13,681 nt of DNA from Synechococcaceae bacterium WBB_10_009 (GTDB taxonomy: Bacteria > Cyanobacteriota > Cyanobacteriia > PCC-6307 > Cyanobiaceae): the NCBI GenBank assembly GCA_010030955.1, contig RHBP01000031.1, forward strand, positions 1-13,681, given 5' to 3'. The notes beneath the pieces were generated by a model, which was not told the DNA's origin, ran no database searches, and saw only the letters and a list, made by a program, of their open reading frames with translations. Within the stretch, counting starts at the first letter, position 1, and every line of letters begins with the position of its first letter. Both the position numbers and the translations under genes were made by a program. Of this stretch, positions 13,584 through 13,681 are shown piece after piece.

Positions 13584-13681
13584 TCAGCGGCCCCCCACGG
13601 TGATCGAATCCACCTTGATGTGGGGCTGGCCGACGGTCACGAAGATGCTGCCGCTCACGGAGCCGCAGAAGCCCGCCGCCA
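13584..13681 (-). CDS. tldD: TldD metalloprotease, C-terminal 32 residues only
   Basis: A leftward frame enters from the window's right edge and reads AAGFCGSVSGSIFVTVGQPH, then IKVDSITVGG, Arg, stop. The pattern 'FCG...V.VGQP...VD..TVGG' is the C-terminus of TldD, the zinc-carrying subunit of the TldD/TldE protease. The HExxxH active site would lie outside the window. It stops 2 nt before the pmbA ATG. The assignment rests on a short stretch, but the adjacent pmbA supports it strongly. Confidence 0.85.
   Translation of the reverse strand, partial: AAGFCGSVSGSIFVTVGQPHIKVDSITVGGR

Noticed and set aside
1..13681. CRISPR arrays, insertion sequences, prophage, tRNA or rRNA genes
   Set aside because: I looked for regularly spaced repeats, transposase or integrase motifs and RNA gene signatures on both strands and saw none; composition looks uniform throughout.

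Overview
The window is high-GC, densely packed chromosomal DNA from a cyanobacterium. The best fit is a GC-rich picocyanobacterium of the Cyanobium / Synechococcus type. This placement rests on the gene families: an IspG with the cyanobacterial/plastid-like context, a Ctp protease with a Ser-Lys dyad, a thylakoid-lineage TerC protein, a DUF6464-type protein, and several conserved hypotheticals that I associate with picocyanobacteria. It was made by reading protein motifs, not by a database search. I see no rRNA, tRNA, CRISPR array, transposase, integrase or prophage gene. There is no gene-free stretch longer than about 100 bases.

Layout, left to right. (1) The 3' part of ispG (+) ends at a short GC hairpin with a T-run, and is followed by a secreted or lumenal C-terminal processing protease (+). 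(2) Two leftward genes follow: mfd, and downstream of it a 63-residue one-helix protein that appears to have its own -10 element inside an inverted repeat. (3) Divergent from mfd is a membrane-anchored protein with an HExxH zinc-protease motif (+). It converges on, and overlaps by 47 nt, a leftward gene for a protein with a Pro/Ala linker and a duplicated C-terminal module. (4) A rightward run follows: a TerC-family membrane protein, a four-cysteine DUF6464-like protein, a conserved hypothetical whose N-terminal half resembles archaeal CTP-dependent riboflavin kinase, and a DEAD-box RNA helicase. Gaps are 4 nt, -8 nt and 27 nt, so they are probably co-transcribed. (5) A leftward operon tldD (partial) - pmbA/tldE - fmt has gaps of 2 nt and 7 nt and converges on the helicase.

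The most informative anomalies are in the helicase. Its frame has no ATG/GTG/TTG that would preserve the Q motif; the best-placed candidate start is ATT at 9878. Near the 3' end, a -1 change of frame at a GGGG run (11084-11087) uncovers a typical Arg/Gly-rich RNA-binding tail. That tail ends in a TAA which shares the GTTAAC palindrome with the fmt stop. Without the shift, the frame runs 218 nt antisense into fmt and encodes unconvincing sequence. Either this copy has a one-base deletion (real or a sequencing artefact), or the tail is made by frameshifting.

In function, the window mixes housekeeping genes (isoprenoid precursor synthesis, transcription-coupled repair, initiator-tRNA formylation, RNA remodelling, proteolysis) with several uncharacterised cyanobacterial proteins. 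No complete new defence or mobile system is evident. The unexplored biology lies in the uncharacterised proteins.
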